DNA of 64,000 bases from the NCBI GenBank assembly GCA_003344405.1, contig NOWV01000250.1, forward strand, positions 1 through 64,000, written 5' to 3'. Below the pieces are notes generated by a model. The model was given only the letters and a program-made list of their open reading frames with translations. It had not been told where the DNA came from and ran no database searches. Position numbers and translations under genes: made by a program. Of the stretch, positions 11,237-25,600 are shown piece by piece. Within the stretch, counting starts at the first letter, position 1. Each line of letters begins with the position of its first letter. The stretch is from Trichoplax sp. H2. Its lineage: Eukaryota; Placozoa; Uniplacotomia; Trichoplacea.

Positions 11237-13950
11237 TTACAAAATTTTCTCGAAATCCTTATCACTTAGGTGGTCCTTTGCCCAGTCTTTTGTAGGGGAG
11301 CCAGCAGCGGTATAATGGTCAATACGGGCGCTTTCATCATCGCCACGACCTGACGTAGCAATACATGTCAGAATCCATCTTAACCAAGCAATCAGCTACA
11401 ATTTATTACACACATAAAATAGTTTTATGATACTCGACTTACTTTTGTGGGTGCCATCTGCTTCTGTTAATGATGTAAGTGGAAAGGAAGATTGAGCTGA
11501 AGAATTGCTTACGTCAGAAGCATCTTCACCTAATTCTTCATCCGATATATTTGAAAGATTAGATGTATTTTTGGAGGCGTTTACGTATACCGCCATTGCC
11601 TGTAATAGAATAACATATGTACACGATATGTTCATACTATTTCATGTATTGGTAACACAGTAACACAAGTAGCATAATCTAACCTGAGCAACCATTGAAG
11701 CCGCATCACCAGTATTAGCGGGTAAAATAACCGTATTACTAGCTTTCGCCAATTTACTGAAGGCAGCAATATACTAAAATATGCAAAAATAGTGAAATCT
11801 GAATTGACTTATTAAGCAGTGCCGTGACAGTACAGTACTGTAGCTCATAATATATTCACAGTATAGTAATATATCTTGAACTATTTCGTTATCATTCCCT
11901 TTACCTGTTCCGCGATATTAAGTGAAGCCGCTTTTTCACCATTCTATAGTAGATTTAAAATCAGTTTAGTCGCGTTCCGCTGTTGCTGTAATCGTATCGA
12001 TTCATTGGTAATATACGTACCTGCTGAACCAGCTGACGTGATAGAATTTGTAAAGCCTTTGCTCTGGCTTGTGCTTTAGCCCAAATTGCTTCGGCTTCAC
12101 CTATTTAAATAATGATTGAAATATACCTTGTAATATCAATTACCCGACAAATGCAATATTGTTAATGCTGTCATTCCTTTACTTTCTAATACATACCAGT
12201 AGCTAAATTAATTTGTTCCATTTTCAGTGCCTCAGAAGCAAGAATCTTACTTTGCCTTTCTCCTTCAGCTACATTGATAGCTGCTTCTCTAACACCTTTA
12301 TATTAAATGGAATATTTTTTATACATCAGTCTGAACACAAACTAACTTATTGTAACAAATCTATATGAAATTTGAAACTTCGATATTACCTTCCGACTCT
12401 AAAACTTGTGCTCTTTTCTTTCGTTCAGCTTCAACCTAAAATTATTGACGATAAAAGTCGAGATTACTACGAGCTCTAGCCACTAAGAATCTTGCATTCC
12501 TCTCACCTGCATTTGCATTGCTTCTTTAACTCGCGACGGCAGTTGTATATCACCTATGATCACAAGCAAGGAGTAAAATACAAACAATTTTATGATCTAC
12601 TATTTGAAGCAATCATAGCAGATTTACCATTACATAACAAGTCCATCATAGTAATAAAGTTCAAAGCTAATAAAACATCGATTGCTTATGAGCTACTTAC
12701 GAATCTCGTAGCGCAAACATTTAATTCCCCATACTGCAGATGCCGAATTGATTGCCTCTAAAAATTATTTAATCATATAGAGATTTCATAAGCTCTACAA
12801 TCAACTATTACCTGCAGTGCCAATGAACACGAGCAATTAATATATTCCTTACCTACAATACTGATATTTAAGGATGTACGTTCTTGAAATACCACGTCTA
12901 AAGAAATTTTACCTAAGTAAAAGCCAAAGTGCTCAATAAAACTTTATGATATTACCTTCCTTCTGTGATTATAAAATCGTGGTTTTGGTAAAAGAAAATC
13001 AAGAAATACCTAGCTCTGATCTCATGGTTGTTTGAGCTAATTGTGTAACAGCGTAAACAGGATCTTCTACGCCATAGGATGCCTACCACAATACAAAAGA
13101 TCCAGGAAAATAAGAAATACACAAGTGCTGTATAGAGATACCACTTCGTTGAGCCTAATAACATCTGCGATAAATCAATCATGATAGCTAACCAAATATG
13201 GATCTTCGACTCTCAGGTATAAAACACCATCCAAATTGATCGTAACATTGTCTGAAGGCATACAATATAACTATGAATTCTTAGACGTGCACATAAGGGC
13301 CTACACTTATCACGCAATTTAATACTACTGCTACGAAATATAGTAACATAAATTAGTTTTAGTATTTTGACAAATTTTACCCAAAGTAATAGCGGATTGT
13401 GATGGAATTTCAATAGCAATTTCCTTTAAACTCTGAACATATTTAATTTGATCTACTACTGGTAGCAAAATCGCTAAACCCTATATAAAGGCAAGATCAA
13501 ATATGGCCCAGTTTTATACTTTGGCATTTTGTTATGTTATCTGATCGATTATCTATTCTATAGATAAGCAGAATTAAATCTTTTCCATTAATGTTAGCAC
13601 CGCTAATTATTTTGCTAAAGTCTTACAGGTTCTAATGTCCTGTTATATTTTCCAAATCGTTCTATAATCCAAGCCTCTTGCTGCGGAACAAATTTGATGA
13701 CCTGTACAACAGAAAGCAAACCAGTTGAAAACTTCTGTTATAGAAATGACTTATCCTACATTCATTAATCAAAGTGTAGACGTAAGAAAGAGTCATCAGA
13801 TGTCAATTACGTTAAGCTGGCAAATGTATGATAAAGATTATTAAAATATCATACTGTATTTTTAGGTAGTAATTTCCTTCTTCCATCGACAGGATAGGTC
13901 GACGGGTAGCCAGTGATCGTTCTAATATTCTGGCGGTTTTTTATCTGCTG
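11237..13950 (-). CDS. STOML2: Stomatin-like protein 2 (mitochondrial SPFH/prohibitin-like)
   Basis: Inner-mitochondrial-membrane scaffold protein of the SPFH family that binds prohibitins and cardiolipin-rich domains in studied animals. Exons 5' to 3': 13950 or 13944-13855, 13701-13627, 13480-13381, 13251-13193, 13082-13010, 12912-12853, 12757-12701, 12553-12507, 12435-12390, 12295-12197, 12100-12021, 11943-11905, 11773-11684, 11599-11443, 11349-11237. Phases agree throughout. Seen in order: LLPKNT-VIKFVPQQEAW, ERFGKYNRTLEP, DNVTINLDGVLYLRV, ASYGVEDPVYAVTQLAQTT, then a long Ala/Glu/Lys coiled coil (VEAERKKRAQVLESEG, NVAEGERQSKILASEA), NTVILPANTGDAASMVAQAM, and an acidic Ser-rich tail ending in EKIL. 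This matches animal STOML2 nearly end to end. The exon carrying the start codon and most of the mitochondrial presequence was not located upstream of 13950. Its acceptor is a CAGCAG tandem. Confidence 0.95.
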
Positions 13951-15189
13951 CTGTAAGGGATGCAAAAGAATGCAGATCAAAGTTAACGAAAAGATGCTAT
14001 GTTATATATACTACAGACAATAATGTACGTAATAGTTAACAGTTCTATAAATCGAGTCGATCTCTAATACGCGATAGCAATAATGGATTTAATTTACGTT
14101 GAGGCCGTTGGCTTACTAGCTCGAATTTATATCACTAATGTAGAACCAAATTCTATTAAGTGGCTTGATATTTCAAAATTGAAGCTACACTAGATCAAAC
14201 TATCTATATCATTATACGTACAATAAATTTATAAAAGAAACATCACTGCTGTCCTTCAATAATTTGGACCTCATCGAGTTTATACAAATCTTTTATCTTT
14301 CATTCAAAAGACTTGTTATCCTTTATGTATGGTACAGTACAGAGGGCATTAGAAGAGAACGTATAATTTGTCTCAAGAAATAGAAAATAGATCACCATAA
14401 TAATACTGTATGTAATAGTACCAGTTTTTAATTGTAATATTGAAAATAGTGAAATGACAAAGTTTATCGGTTTCTAAAATATGATGCAATCTATTAGCGA
14501 AGTTGATAAGATGTGTAAATTGCAATTTTTATTACAGCGATGATGATGCAATCTACTATGTTCTAGATTTATTTCAGCGTTACCATAATAATTCTGAATT
14601 CATCAGAGCATATTAACTATCTACCAATTCATAACTGTATATTAATCTAGTTTACAAATATAGTACGAGCACTATTCTGAATGATAAGAATAGTTGTGGA
14701 GTGGCAGTATGCCCCTCATTTCGAAAGTTATGAATTGATGCGTAAAGCCCAACAGTGTGCATCGCAACAGCTTACTACTACCTGTTCGAATCGTAAACAC
14801 TCTTTTACGAAAGTTTCTACCAATACATGGTTGGTATTATTTCAAAGAAAATTCAATGGTATCGCTGTTAGCGATTTCACCACCGATTGAGCAATGCATC
14901 CAATGCACCGGTACGCAAAGATATCATGCTGAATCAACGATGGCAATGGCAATTCATGCAAATTCATGCTTTATTGGCATATTACTATATATTCCGTTTG
15001 GTTTTGGATTACGATGATATGCAAAATTCTAGCAAATACTTACGATCAAGATCCGTTGGTAGTTTCGTGACAATGCTAACATGTTGTGCGTTGTCTATGA
15101 TAGCGCAATTTAGCAATAAAGGTACCGAGAATTGAAGTTGCTTTCCCGTTAGCAATTTTTCGACCACTCGATCTTGTTGAACAGCAGTT

Positions 15190-16600
15190 CCAATCGGAAA
15201 TTCTGAAATACGTACAGTACAGTACTTCAAGCACTTCATTGCCCATGTGACCATACAGTACTGTGTACAGTACTTTGCTGTTCAGTCTTTCTTTCTTTCT
15301 TTCGGTAGCCGGGGGCTTGGACCACTAGAAGAATGAATACCTAGACATGACACTAGACACTTGTTTGGAAGGTCAATGAAGCGAGTACACTGTACACTAG
15401 TGTACAGTACGGACTGCTGTACACTGTACAGTATGTACAGTATGCTGTACCACGAATTAAGTCCTCCCCAATAGAAATACAATTTTTACCAAGCATTACG
15501 TTGCCCCTTTTGGGCCACCGTAGATATCTTGATGCTGTATATGCCATCTTCTGCTGTATATACTGCACTGTATTGTCCATAGTTTTGATTGAACAGTTGT
15601 GATAGAACTTTCAATTTCTGTAAGAAATACAGTAGTATCCAACCCATCGACAATAGTACAGTACAGAAAATTTCTCATACTGTACGTTTCTGTCGCAGCT
15701 TCAGTCATTGATACAAAGTTACATCGGCTGCAGGCATGCGCATAGTCGATCAAGGACTTCTAAGAGGAAAAGTTGTAAAGGAAAATGGAGAAGTTCTCCT
15801 CTTGGAAGTCCCTAACTCGATAAATACTTGATGAAGCTGTATTTGAGCTGTCGTATATTAAATTGTACTCGTCTTTACCGCTTCAAAAATTGATAGGCCA
15901 GCAGTGTCGGCAGGTTCAGCCATATTCACTAACGTACAGTACAGTACGGTAATGTCATTATCATTATCATTGCTGTTGCATACATACTGTATACTGTACA
16001 CATCATCGTCATCACTAGTAGTGATTCACTATAGTCCAGTACTGTATACTGTACTGTATTGTACTGTACAGTACAGTACAGTACATTTAGATGCTACGAC
16101 ACCGAACTGTGCGTCTGTACGTCTGTACGTCTCAAACGATTTGAGACGTTTCAGCATACAGTACTGTACTGTAAGATTCTGAACATTCATACTGTACGTA
16201 CAGTATATTATACAGTACAGTATGCGACATGAGCACTGAAACGGTTAATTCATCAAAATCTGTACAGTCCAGCACAGTACGAACGTACTGTGTACTGTAC
16301 AGTGTACACTGTACACTGTACAGATCCATGCTAAGTAGGCATTTTTCGATATTGACGGTCTCATCGGATAAGAAAAGTCCGTCTGTCTGATGAATGATCG
16401 CTTTTTTAGGTGTTCCTGTATAGTGTGTACTGTAGTTTATGACAGTACCAAGGACGGTACTGTTTTTGTACAGTACAGTACAGTACATGCGATTGCTACC
16501 CTACCGTACCGTACTGTACAGTACTGTACGTAATACTTTACAATACTGTACTGTACTGTACTGTACACTGTACACTGTACAGTGTACAGTACAGTACCAT
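15190..16600. repeat. Island of self-complementary (TACTG)n/(CAGTA)n repeats
   Basis: Dense runs of the palindrome ACTGTACAGT and its pentamer relatives occur at about 15215-15275, 15385-15450, 15935-15950, 16035-16085, 16190-16325 and 16470-16600. At 16544-16598 a (TACTG)n run turns into TACACTG units and then into (CAGTA)n, so the strand can fold back on itself. Thinner outliers lie at 9470-11860, 14330, 36220-38200 and 62220. Confidence 0.85.
15286..15303. repeat. (TCTT)n microsatellite
   Basis: Four to five TCTT units in a row, inside the repeat-rich intergenic stretch. Confidence 0.9.
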
Positions 16601-16998
16601 GGTAGAAAAGCTCTGCAACGTTTCTTCCCTTAACACTATGAAACAAAGAGAAGTTGTTTACATCACTATGGAAACATGCCGTTGAAATACATACCGTCGC
16701 TAGCTTTTTTGTTGATGAATTACTAATATACAACAGGGCCAATCTCTATTGGACTTAGCCTACATGTTTTACAACAGTCGATATAAAGGAACTACTGCAA
16801 TATTAATCGCTAGTGATATCTACTCCCACTGTGAAATCTAGACTTTACCTGTTTGTCAGTCATTGGCGTCATTAAGAGAACGGGTACTTTACAAGCGATC
16901 GTTGGTAGAAGCAACTCTAGAATTTCTTCAACGCTCAATCATCAACTTCAATAATTTTCCTATCCAATTCAATCAAGAAAAACTCTTATTATACCAAC

Positions 16999-18675
16999 AT
17001 GGCTACTACAGAACAGCGAACACACGTTATTGCTGCAAGAGATCGAGGTAAAATCAAAATCAATCTTTCATCACTAGGCTTTTATCCTATCATAGACGTG
17101 ACAAAAAAGCTCCCAATCCAATTCTACTACAATTCTCATTTTACAAGGATAACTTTTCATCGTGGATACATCTTAATCATTTTTATCTTGCAATAACTCT
17201 TTATTGATGATAAAGCTAGAGTTTCTGTTTTCATTTCACTTGATTCAAGCTAGTTTAGTAATAATGAAATGTATCTTAATCGATTGAAATCTTGTGTAAT
17301 AGGACCTGGACCCGCTAAATATAGGTTACCATCGGCTATGGGTTTTCAAAGTCATGACTTGACTAAACGTTTAAGTCCTGCTTATTCATTTGGAACACGA
17401 TCAGGAATTGATTGTAAGTATACGCATTACCATTCAATTGCGGAATGGATTGTTATAGATCCAATAGAAATTGAAACAAATTATAACATGTTTGGATACG
17501 TCATCATTAAACCCATTCCACATTTTATTCCTTCAATTAAATAAATATGGTTATGACAGAAACCTTCTAATAGAAATTATCTTTCATTTGTTTCAATATG
17601 GGTATTCAATAATAGTATTTAAAAAAGATGCTAGCCCAGGACCACAATATTTCATAGACCCCAAATGTACTCGCCGTGGTAAGGACGGTGTCCCTGCATA
17701 TTCTATGCTCGGAAGACACAATTTAAACACGAATCAAAAGGTGCCTGGACCCGGTCAGTATTCGCCTGAAAAAAATAAACCCCCTAATGAAAGAACTGCA
17801 CCAAAGTATTCTATGGCCGGAAGAACTCGATTTAGAAAAAGTAAGAACTATAATGACAGGTGTTAAGTATTCATAGAAATGAAACAATGATGCAATGTAA
17901 TGCAATACCATCAACAACGCATAATTCAGCAAGTACCAATGCAGTAAAATCCTATAGTTCGACAGTACATCACCATTACTATAGGCAATATCACAGCACT
18001 ATAACGGTATACCAAAAAAAAGCATATTATCAATTACACTGCACTATATTAGGTAGTTTATATCATAGTAACGAGTACACTCGATCCAAACGATTAAGAT
18101 CGATTGACTAATTTAAATTCATTTTTAGAAGATTTACAACTTTATAATTTTTGCACTATTAACCAAATCTTCTATTATTCATTACAGGTGATTCTATACC
18201 AGCACCAAATTCATACACTCTACCTACTACGTTAGGAAGTAGGATCGTCAGCAAACGTTCATCCGCTGCACATTCAATGGCAGGACGAGGCAAGGCTGGA
18301 GGATTCTCTGAAGATTTAGCTAAAGCTCCCGGACCAGGAAAGTACGACCCTATCGCTCTTGACGTTAATAATAGGAAAGCTCCTTCTTATTCCATACAAG
18401 GTCGTCCACAAAATCACTCGTGTAAGGAATAGAACTTCATTATATTCGATATGTACACCGTCTTGATAAATTACATATACACTAAAAATTATGAAATTAT
18501 TACTATCTAAGGCTTAGTACACTACATATATTTTATATTAGCTGCCTCGATGCCGGGTCCCGGTGCTCACAGCCCTGATAAAGTTACAATTACAAGAAAA
18601 AAAGCTCCCAGCTTTTCTATGGGTATACGCCACTCTGAATTTGCTACGCCTTTAATTGTTGAAATTACTGATTAA
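16999..18675 (+). CDS. SHIPPO-repeat protein (ODF3/CIMAP-like)
   Basis: Predicted microtubule-associated protein of axonemes, with repeated Pro-Gly-Pro motifs. Family members line the inside of sperm and ciliary doublet microtubules. Exons: 16999-17047, 17303-17413, 17628-17840, 18188-18421, 18542-18675; splice phases fit and give 246 residues, the normal length for the short ODF3 type. Start ATG at 16999 follows CCAAC. Repeats seen: RGPGPAKYRLPS, ASPGPQYFIDP, VPGPGQYSPE, APNSYTLP, APGPGKYDP, MPGPGAHSP, each followed by a PAYSM/PKYSMAGR-type segment. All four introns follow the first base of a codon, fitting growth by exon duplication. The third acceptor (AAAAAAG at 17627) has a poor pyrimidine tract and is the weakest border. 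The gene converges with ATR to its right. Confidence 0.93.
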
Positions 18676-19604
18676 TAATTCTTGACTGTATATTACCAGT
18701 ATACTATTATAGCAATGGTATTTTTCTACGAGCAGTATCATAACACTATTATTAATTATGGTAGTAAAGAAATTAAATTATATATATGGTGACTAATTAG
18801 GCCTTGCTTTGCCTGTAAATGCATAAATTACTTATTAAATGGAAATTTCGCAATCCAAGATATCGTAAAAGAAACGGCCTTTACATTTGAAATCGTATTA
18901 AACTATTATATACCTTGATTGATCATGATGTAATTTGTAACTATAATTTGACATCCTCTTCCAACATCATACAAATCTGTTCCTTTTAAAAGTATCTATT
19001 CTTTATTTGCAAATTTTAATTAAAATAGATTTTCATCGACTATTGTAAAAGGCGAATTTTAATAAATAAATAAAATGTACAGCACATATTGAAGCGCAAG
19101 ACTTGATTTAGATGACAAATTTAATTTCTATAAACAGTCCTTCGGTTTAAAAATAATCGATAAGTGCAATACAGCATAAGTGTCCTATAAATGACGAATT
19201 TTACGATCTTGAATTACAAGTGAACGCCAAATGTCTTGTTGCTGTAATCTAAATCACTAACCGGATACTCATATCTACAGCAAAATGACAGAAATATTTT
19301 TTCCTACATAGTAAATTTGGCATCGATCTATAACTGTACAATATCTCTAGTGATACTTTAATGTGATCGCAAAACAAACTATGGTAAATTTCTAAAACTT
19401 TTACCACAACGCATTGAATCATATTTCTTTGATTTCTATACGTACATTTTAATATAGCTATAAATACAGTACAAATACTGGTATAAAGCTTAATGATACT
19501 GAATACCGTAGCATTTACATACTTAATAGGAAGAACGAATCGAATATGAGGAATAACTTCGTCAAAATATTGCAACATGCGTGTATGATGATCTGATGGT
19601 AGAA
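18676..19604. other. Intergenic between convergent genes
   Basis: AT-rich and non-coding as far as I can see. It holds a run of overlapping AATAAA-like words near 19060 that could serve as polyadenylation signals on the + strand. Confidence 0.55.
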
Positions 19605-22600
19605 TTACATATAAGCCGCCCAGCCAATATACATCTGACTTAAATTGTTTACATCTGTGGCTTCCTAAAGGATTTCGATAAAATTTAAAATGTTCAATAT
19701 CGTGTGGATAAGAGATTCAAGTAAAAATACTAGTAAAATTTTCACCTTTACTAATTCATGAACTTGCCCTTCTACTGATAACGCTGGCCCCTTACTTTTA
19801 CTTGTATTCCCCTTTAGTCTATCTTCAACATCTTTTACTATTTTTAAAGCCTATAATTTGAACAAAGTATACAAAGTATATGCAGTTTAAATACATCCTG
19901 TAAGTACTAATTGTATATAAAAATGTAGGACTAGTTTCTAATACAAAAAAAATACTCTATAAAGTAAAACACCTTATACTAATATCTCTAGACAAGGATC
20001 AATCGTAGATTAAACAAGTAACTATGACAGGCGAAATCACAAGTTTTGCAAATGCTCATAACAATTTAACTCATTGCTTTAGTAATTTTAAAATTATTTA
20101 CAGCACGATTACGTATCTATATAAGCAAAAGCAGTCAGACAAAACGATACCATCAGTATACCAATAGCAATAACAATTAACTATATAGATTGCAGTACTA
20201 GCGAGCAATAATTATATAATCAATGTCAATGTTCTCTGGAAGACGGATGAGCACATGTAAATATTATTGTACTCGCATATGATCAGTTTATACTTGATAG
20301 ATTTAAATCATAAAATCAGGTATAGGAATTTTTTAAAGTTAATGTTGTTCGATATTCTTACCAATTCATTTGTTATTTCTGCATGATCTCTATTTGAATC
20401 GTTTCTCCTAATTTTTCCCCATTCGACCAACGGATCATGTACAAATGTCTTCAAAACACTAATATAAAGGTACTTCTGTTATATGATGCTTAATAAAGAA
20501 AAATACTTCCAGTGATTCGTATAGATCAACTCACGTCATTAATGGATCACACTGATTTCTCATAACCCTCATTGTAACTTCACAAGCTCGTCTATAGATA
20601 CCTTCATAGCCAGTAGGGCCCTATTTACAAATAACATGAGTGTAACTTGTTAATACTTAGTTCACTGATGTAAGTATAGTAGACACTAACTTACCATAGC
20701 GTCGATCATATTATGAGTCAGCCTAAACGGCACCACTTCTGGACAATCAAAGGTTTTGCCCTAATCCAAAATCCAAACGTAAAAACCGTAAGCAATAAAG
20801 TGTGCAAAGTTTTCACTAATAGATACTACAACAACAAAGATTACATTAGAAAATAAACCTTATTAAACAAGCAACTAAAATCAACATGAACTGCATCGCC
20901 GCTTGTAGAATCAAACAGAATATTTTCTCCATGCCTATCTCCAAGTCCTAAAACATAGCCAACCACAGACATGACAGCAACTGTTCTGGCATACGCTAAG
21001 CGACTTTGATACCTTGAAATCACCGTTTTAGTTAATCAATTAATATATTTATGTCAAGAGTAGCTAATCGGAATGCAACGAGACAATTAGCAAGCACCAC
21101 AACAAGCATTACCATGATATTGAATCTGTAAAAGTTCTTAAAAACCATTCATGGAATACTGGAGGATGACTGTGCAAAGCATCAAATGGTTATTTGATTA
21201 AAAATTGATGGCAGCAATCTGCATTTAGCAACCACTACGTACCGTGGTAATAATTCCGTTAAGAAAAGTTTCAATTTTCCCCTACGCATAAGTTAGTTAT
21301 TAGGCATAAGGCATATTAAAAGTATAATAGAAAATTGAAAACTCAAGATTGCAATATTTTATTCGTATTAAACCGTAGCCAAATCATAAATTTCTCAAAA
21401 TAGTTTTCTAAATTAATACCCTTCCATTAAATCATGAAATTCTTACCCATATTTATCCGCGTTTGCATCTAAATTCTTTAATTCTCTGCCAGTACATAAA
21501 ATGCCTTTCTCCCTATGGTAATTCATCATATTATTCGATATCATTAAGCAGAAATGATCGCGTATATAGTACTGACTTGTACAGCTGCAGAAGTATGTGC
21601 CTTAATCCTGCCGTATTGTTAACCCATTCTAGAATGCCACATTCCTCGTTAAGAGGTACGACAGCCTAGATCAAAAGTACGAGTAGTAAAATAGTTGCAA
21701 TAAACAAACTAGTACGGTCAGTTCTGAGAATAAAATTTTTAAGCTATATATAACTTAAGCCGTTACATAAGTGCGAATGTGGAGAGTCCGCCGTCGAGCA
21801 TCAGCATCTTTATGCAAATACTAGATAAAATAAAATTGTAAAAAATTAACCAGAATAAAAGAAAAGTCCATAAAATCAATTTCTTTACCTTATTAATAAG
21901 CGAATTGAATTCCATAAGGCGACTGTCTTTTCGCAGATCATCCTTTTGTATGTTTATTGAATGGAGGATTAATACCATAAGGATGGTCAAAATACAGTAA
22001 TAACAAGTTATAAAGTTAAACTGTTCTTTCTACTGACCTTAGGTTTACACATCATCATATATTCTTTTCCATCGCTACCGCGAATAACAATTTTCTTAGG
22101 CTTTTGAAGAGACATTAAAACATCAATCTAAAAGCATAAAGTAGTGACAATGATTATATAGAATCATAGTGGGATAAAACTTAATACTAATTAAGCACAA
22201 TTGCGAAACCTTATCTTTAAATCTAACGATAGTTGGTAGGTTATCTGGGAATGGACCAGTTTGGCTATCAATCTTAGATGATAAAATAGCTGTCATGGAA
22301 GATTGTAAAGGACAGATGATAGCGCTGAATGATCTACCATAAAAACAATACAGTTATTTCATATCATTAACCGTAAATAATACTGACTGTAATTAAGAAT
22401 AACAAGAATTAAACTTACGGATCATTAGTTAGTCGTACAAGTGAACGGCAATTTTCACTTAAACTTATAGTTGTACAATTTCTACTAACTGGCATATTGC
22501 AAACATCAAGTAATCTATCAAACAAGCATGTTGCGTCATTGATAAATTTCTCTAATTCAGCACAGTTGCTTTTAGCTTTTGCAAAAATTTCATGACATCG

Positions 22601-25600
22601 ACTTCTGCGAACTGAATAAGATGACTGCAATACCGGTAGAAAAAACGAACATTTACTATACAAATTGTAAAATACAATTAAAACACGTAAAGATTAGGTG
22701 GCAGTATTCTTTCAAATTCTAAAAATCTTCGTAAAGACTACCTTGGAAACAGCAGCCATTAACCAAATAGATTGCTGAGGGTATTCAACCATTAACTTAG
22801 CTATAATTTTCTGTACAAATTTGATAGTAAGGTAAGCATTGCAATATAGAGTATGAATAAAACAACAATTTTACTTAACCTCAAGTATATCAAAAATAGA
22901 AGCATTCGGGTGGCAGATTCGCGAAATAAGCTGAGAAAAGGCTGTAAAAAATTTATAAGGTGGTAGCTTTTCGATAGAATCCGAAATTATCTAATGAAAA
23001 CAATCAGAAATACGTTCATATACGTCAGAAAGTTTGCCCATAATATCAGTAATCTCATATAAACATTATTTAACCTCATCGATAGCTACAGCACGAAATA
23101 CAGTCGAATGGTTGCAATTACAAATACCTTATTAACATCTGATAAAACCGCAAGGAAAGTCTTGTCGATACTCTTAACTCTATTAACTAAGAGAATTAAA
23201 TAACTAAGACCTTTATGAGCCTGAGTATGTCACCAAATACGATACTTTTCAGGACTTACCCGAAAATTTTGATCCAATATCTAGCCATAATGTTAGTAAT
23301 CGAGGCATAGATTCGTAAATGAATTTGTTTCCAAATTGCAGAGACAAAGCGTAATGTTTGATAACATGTGGTATAAATTCTCTGATATATGAAAGATATT
23401 AGATTAGGTAATGCAATACTAACGGCGTTTACAGGGTTATAAATGTACTTTAATGTTGGCTAAATATGGCCATAATCACTCTGTTATTTTACTTACAACA
23501 TTCTAGCAGGTTTATTGTCTGGTACATATTTCATAAAACGATCATAATATTTTGCTAAGTAGAAATGGCCTAACTCCCATTGGTTACGTATTTCCGTAAT
23601 ATTCTATGATCATATAGAATAAGATAATGTCAATATGGGGCTAGACACATACTGCCATCACAATCTGTACAGTTTATTTAACCTTATATTGCTTCAAGAC
23701 AGCATGGCTATTGCTATGGCTAGTATCTTCAGTCCATCGCGCCACTAATAACAATGCTTTAGCATGGCCTACTTTCTCTTCAGATGGAAAGCTACCATCC
23801 TTATCTCCCCAGTCAATCATCCCACCCTCATTAATTCTAATATTTTTATCACTACAACAGAAATAGAAATTATTTCAACGCAGTACTCGATATCATCATA
23901 CATTCAAGTCAAGTCTAAAGTAGCACAGTATAGCAAAAAATACCTAAAAGCATCCTTTAAGCATTTTAACGCCTGGCTGCATCCACCCTAAATTAAGAAA
24001 TTAATAATTTTAAGTGGAACCATTGCAATCACTATCTCATTTTACAGACAATATCCAGGTATGTATACCTGTTTCCATAATAACTTTGCTTTTTCAATAT
24101 GATAACCAGAAAGATTGAAGGAACAAGGATTTAGTAAAGAACTAAAAGCAGTTTGTATATAGCCAGCCCTAAAATACAATCAAAATTACAGTAGGTATTT
24201 AAGATCAATAATAAATAATTGAGTTTGAGCAACTCATCGCTTACTTTCTCGCCTCTTTAGCACTTAGTAACCAGCAACTTCCCTGCTGTTCCTTCAATTG
24301 CTGAGAACTAGATACAAATATCGTAAACCTTAGACACTGTTACAACTAATAATGACGACAGTAAACTGGACTCTGACCTATTCCCAAATCCTAGCAGCAC
24401 ACGTCGCAGATTAAGGAGAGGTTCACGAATTTTAAATGAGTGCTGAAATAATACATGGAAACTTTTTAAGCATTTCCGTAAACATGACACATAGAAAGCA
24501 ACCTAACGTACTTGCGTAATTTGTAACCGTGAGTTCCAATTAGTCAATAACACTTGCTCATCTATCTTACGAAAATTGGATATCGAAATACCAAGGAAAA
24601 GTCGAACACAATCTTCTACTTCATGCAGCATGTGTAGCCTAAAACGAAATAAGTATATCTTTAACAAATATTTTACTTATACGTATGCGCAATTATTTCA
24701 TACATTTCAAAATCCTACTAACCGGACAAGACTATCATAACCCTGTTGCAATGATCCAGATTCCATAATAGAAGCTGAAAATGATTCCATTAATCCTTTA
24801 CGAACAATTTTTAGTTGTTTTCCAAATTCTTCGTGATTGCGATCACGAGCGTTTAGTAGCAAACGCCCGAGGCCTACGTTCCAATCATTAGAATCTTGAT
24901 CGCTACTGACAGAAGCGATAAAATGTTCATTTTTTACTAAGTAAAATAGAGCTAAAGAGAACCAGTAATGACGATATAGCTCAACATACCCTAAATAATC
25001 TTGTAAGCAATCCCAATTTGCCAATCGCCACGATGCTTCTACCCTATAAGTATTTAAAGCCGAAACCCAGGTCTCCTGTTGCGATATTACTCCATTGACG
25101 TGAGCTAAAGCTGTACTTAGTTGTCCTAGGCCCATCAAGCATTGTAATAGCCCCTATCACAAAAATTAATTATTTATTTAAAGTATATTTTCTCTAGCTG
25201 CTTTATAGTGAAACATCTAAAACAGCTCACCTTATGGTGGTTTAGCTCATTAGGTTCAAGTTGTATCGCACACTCATAACAAGCAGACGCATCACGAAGA
25301 TTACCTACAATTTAAGAATTTAAAGATTGGCTAATCAATGAGAAACTAAGAAATTTGTTGTGCTATGCAATAATAAGGATATCAAAAAGATTTACCTATG
25401 CTTTCAAACTCCAGAACCTGCTTGTTAAATGAATTCCTATCATCGCTGACAGCCGCAACGCCTGCGACACCATCCGGCTCATCCAGAGCGACGTATATCT
25501 CCTATAGCGCATATACAGTACAATATAATATAAAAAACAATATCTTAAAATAATAAGGAAAAATATCAACAAGACTAAGTATTGGCAGAAAATCACCTGC

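Larger units (their letters stand above)
13951..16998. other. Intergenic with the main palindromic repeat island
   Basis: No gene could be supported. From about 15190 to 16600 the sequence is dominated by TACTG/CAGTA words that create long open frames by chance, because the repeat contains no stop in several frames. The first STOML2 exon could lie in the left part. Confidence 0.6.

Noticed and set aside
14681-15135. Three overlapping + strand frames left of the repeat island
   Set aside because: They overlap each other in different frames, show no recognisable domain and grade into repeat sequence.
15353-16742. Overlapping open frames on both strands coding YCTVQYST-like peptides
   Set aside because: They are artefacts of the TACTG/CAGTA repeats, which lack stops in several frames. 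No family resemblance and no splice logic.
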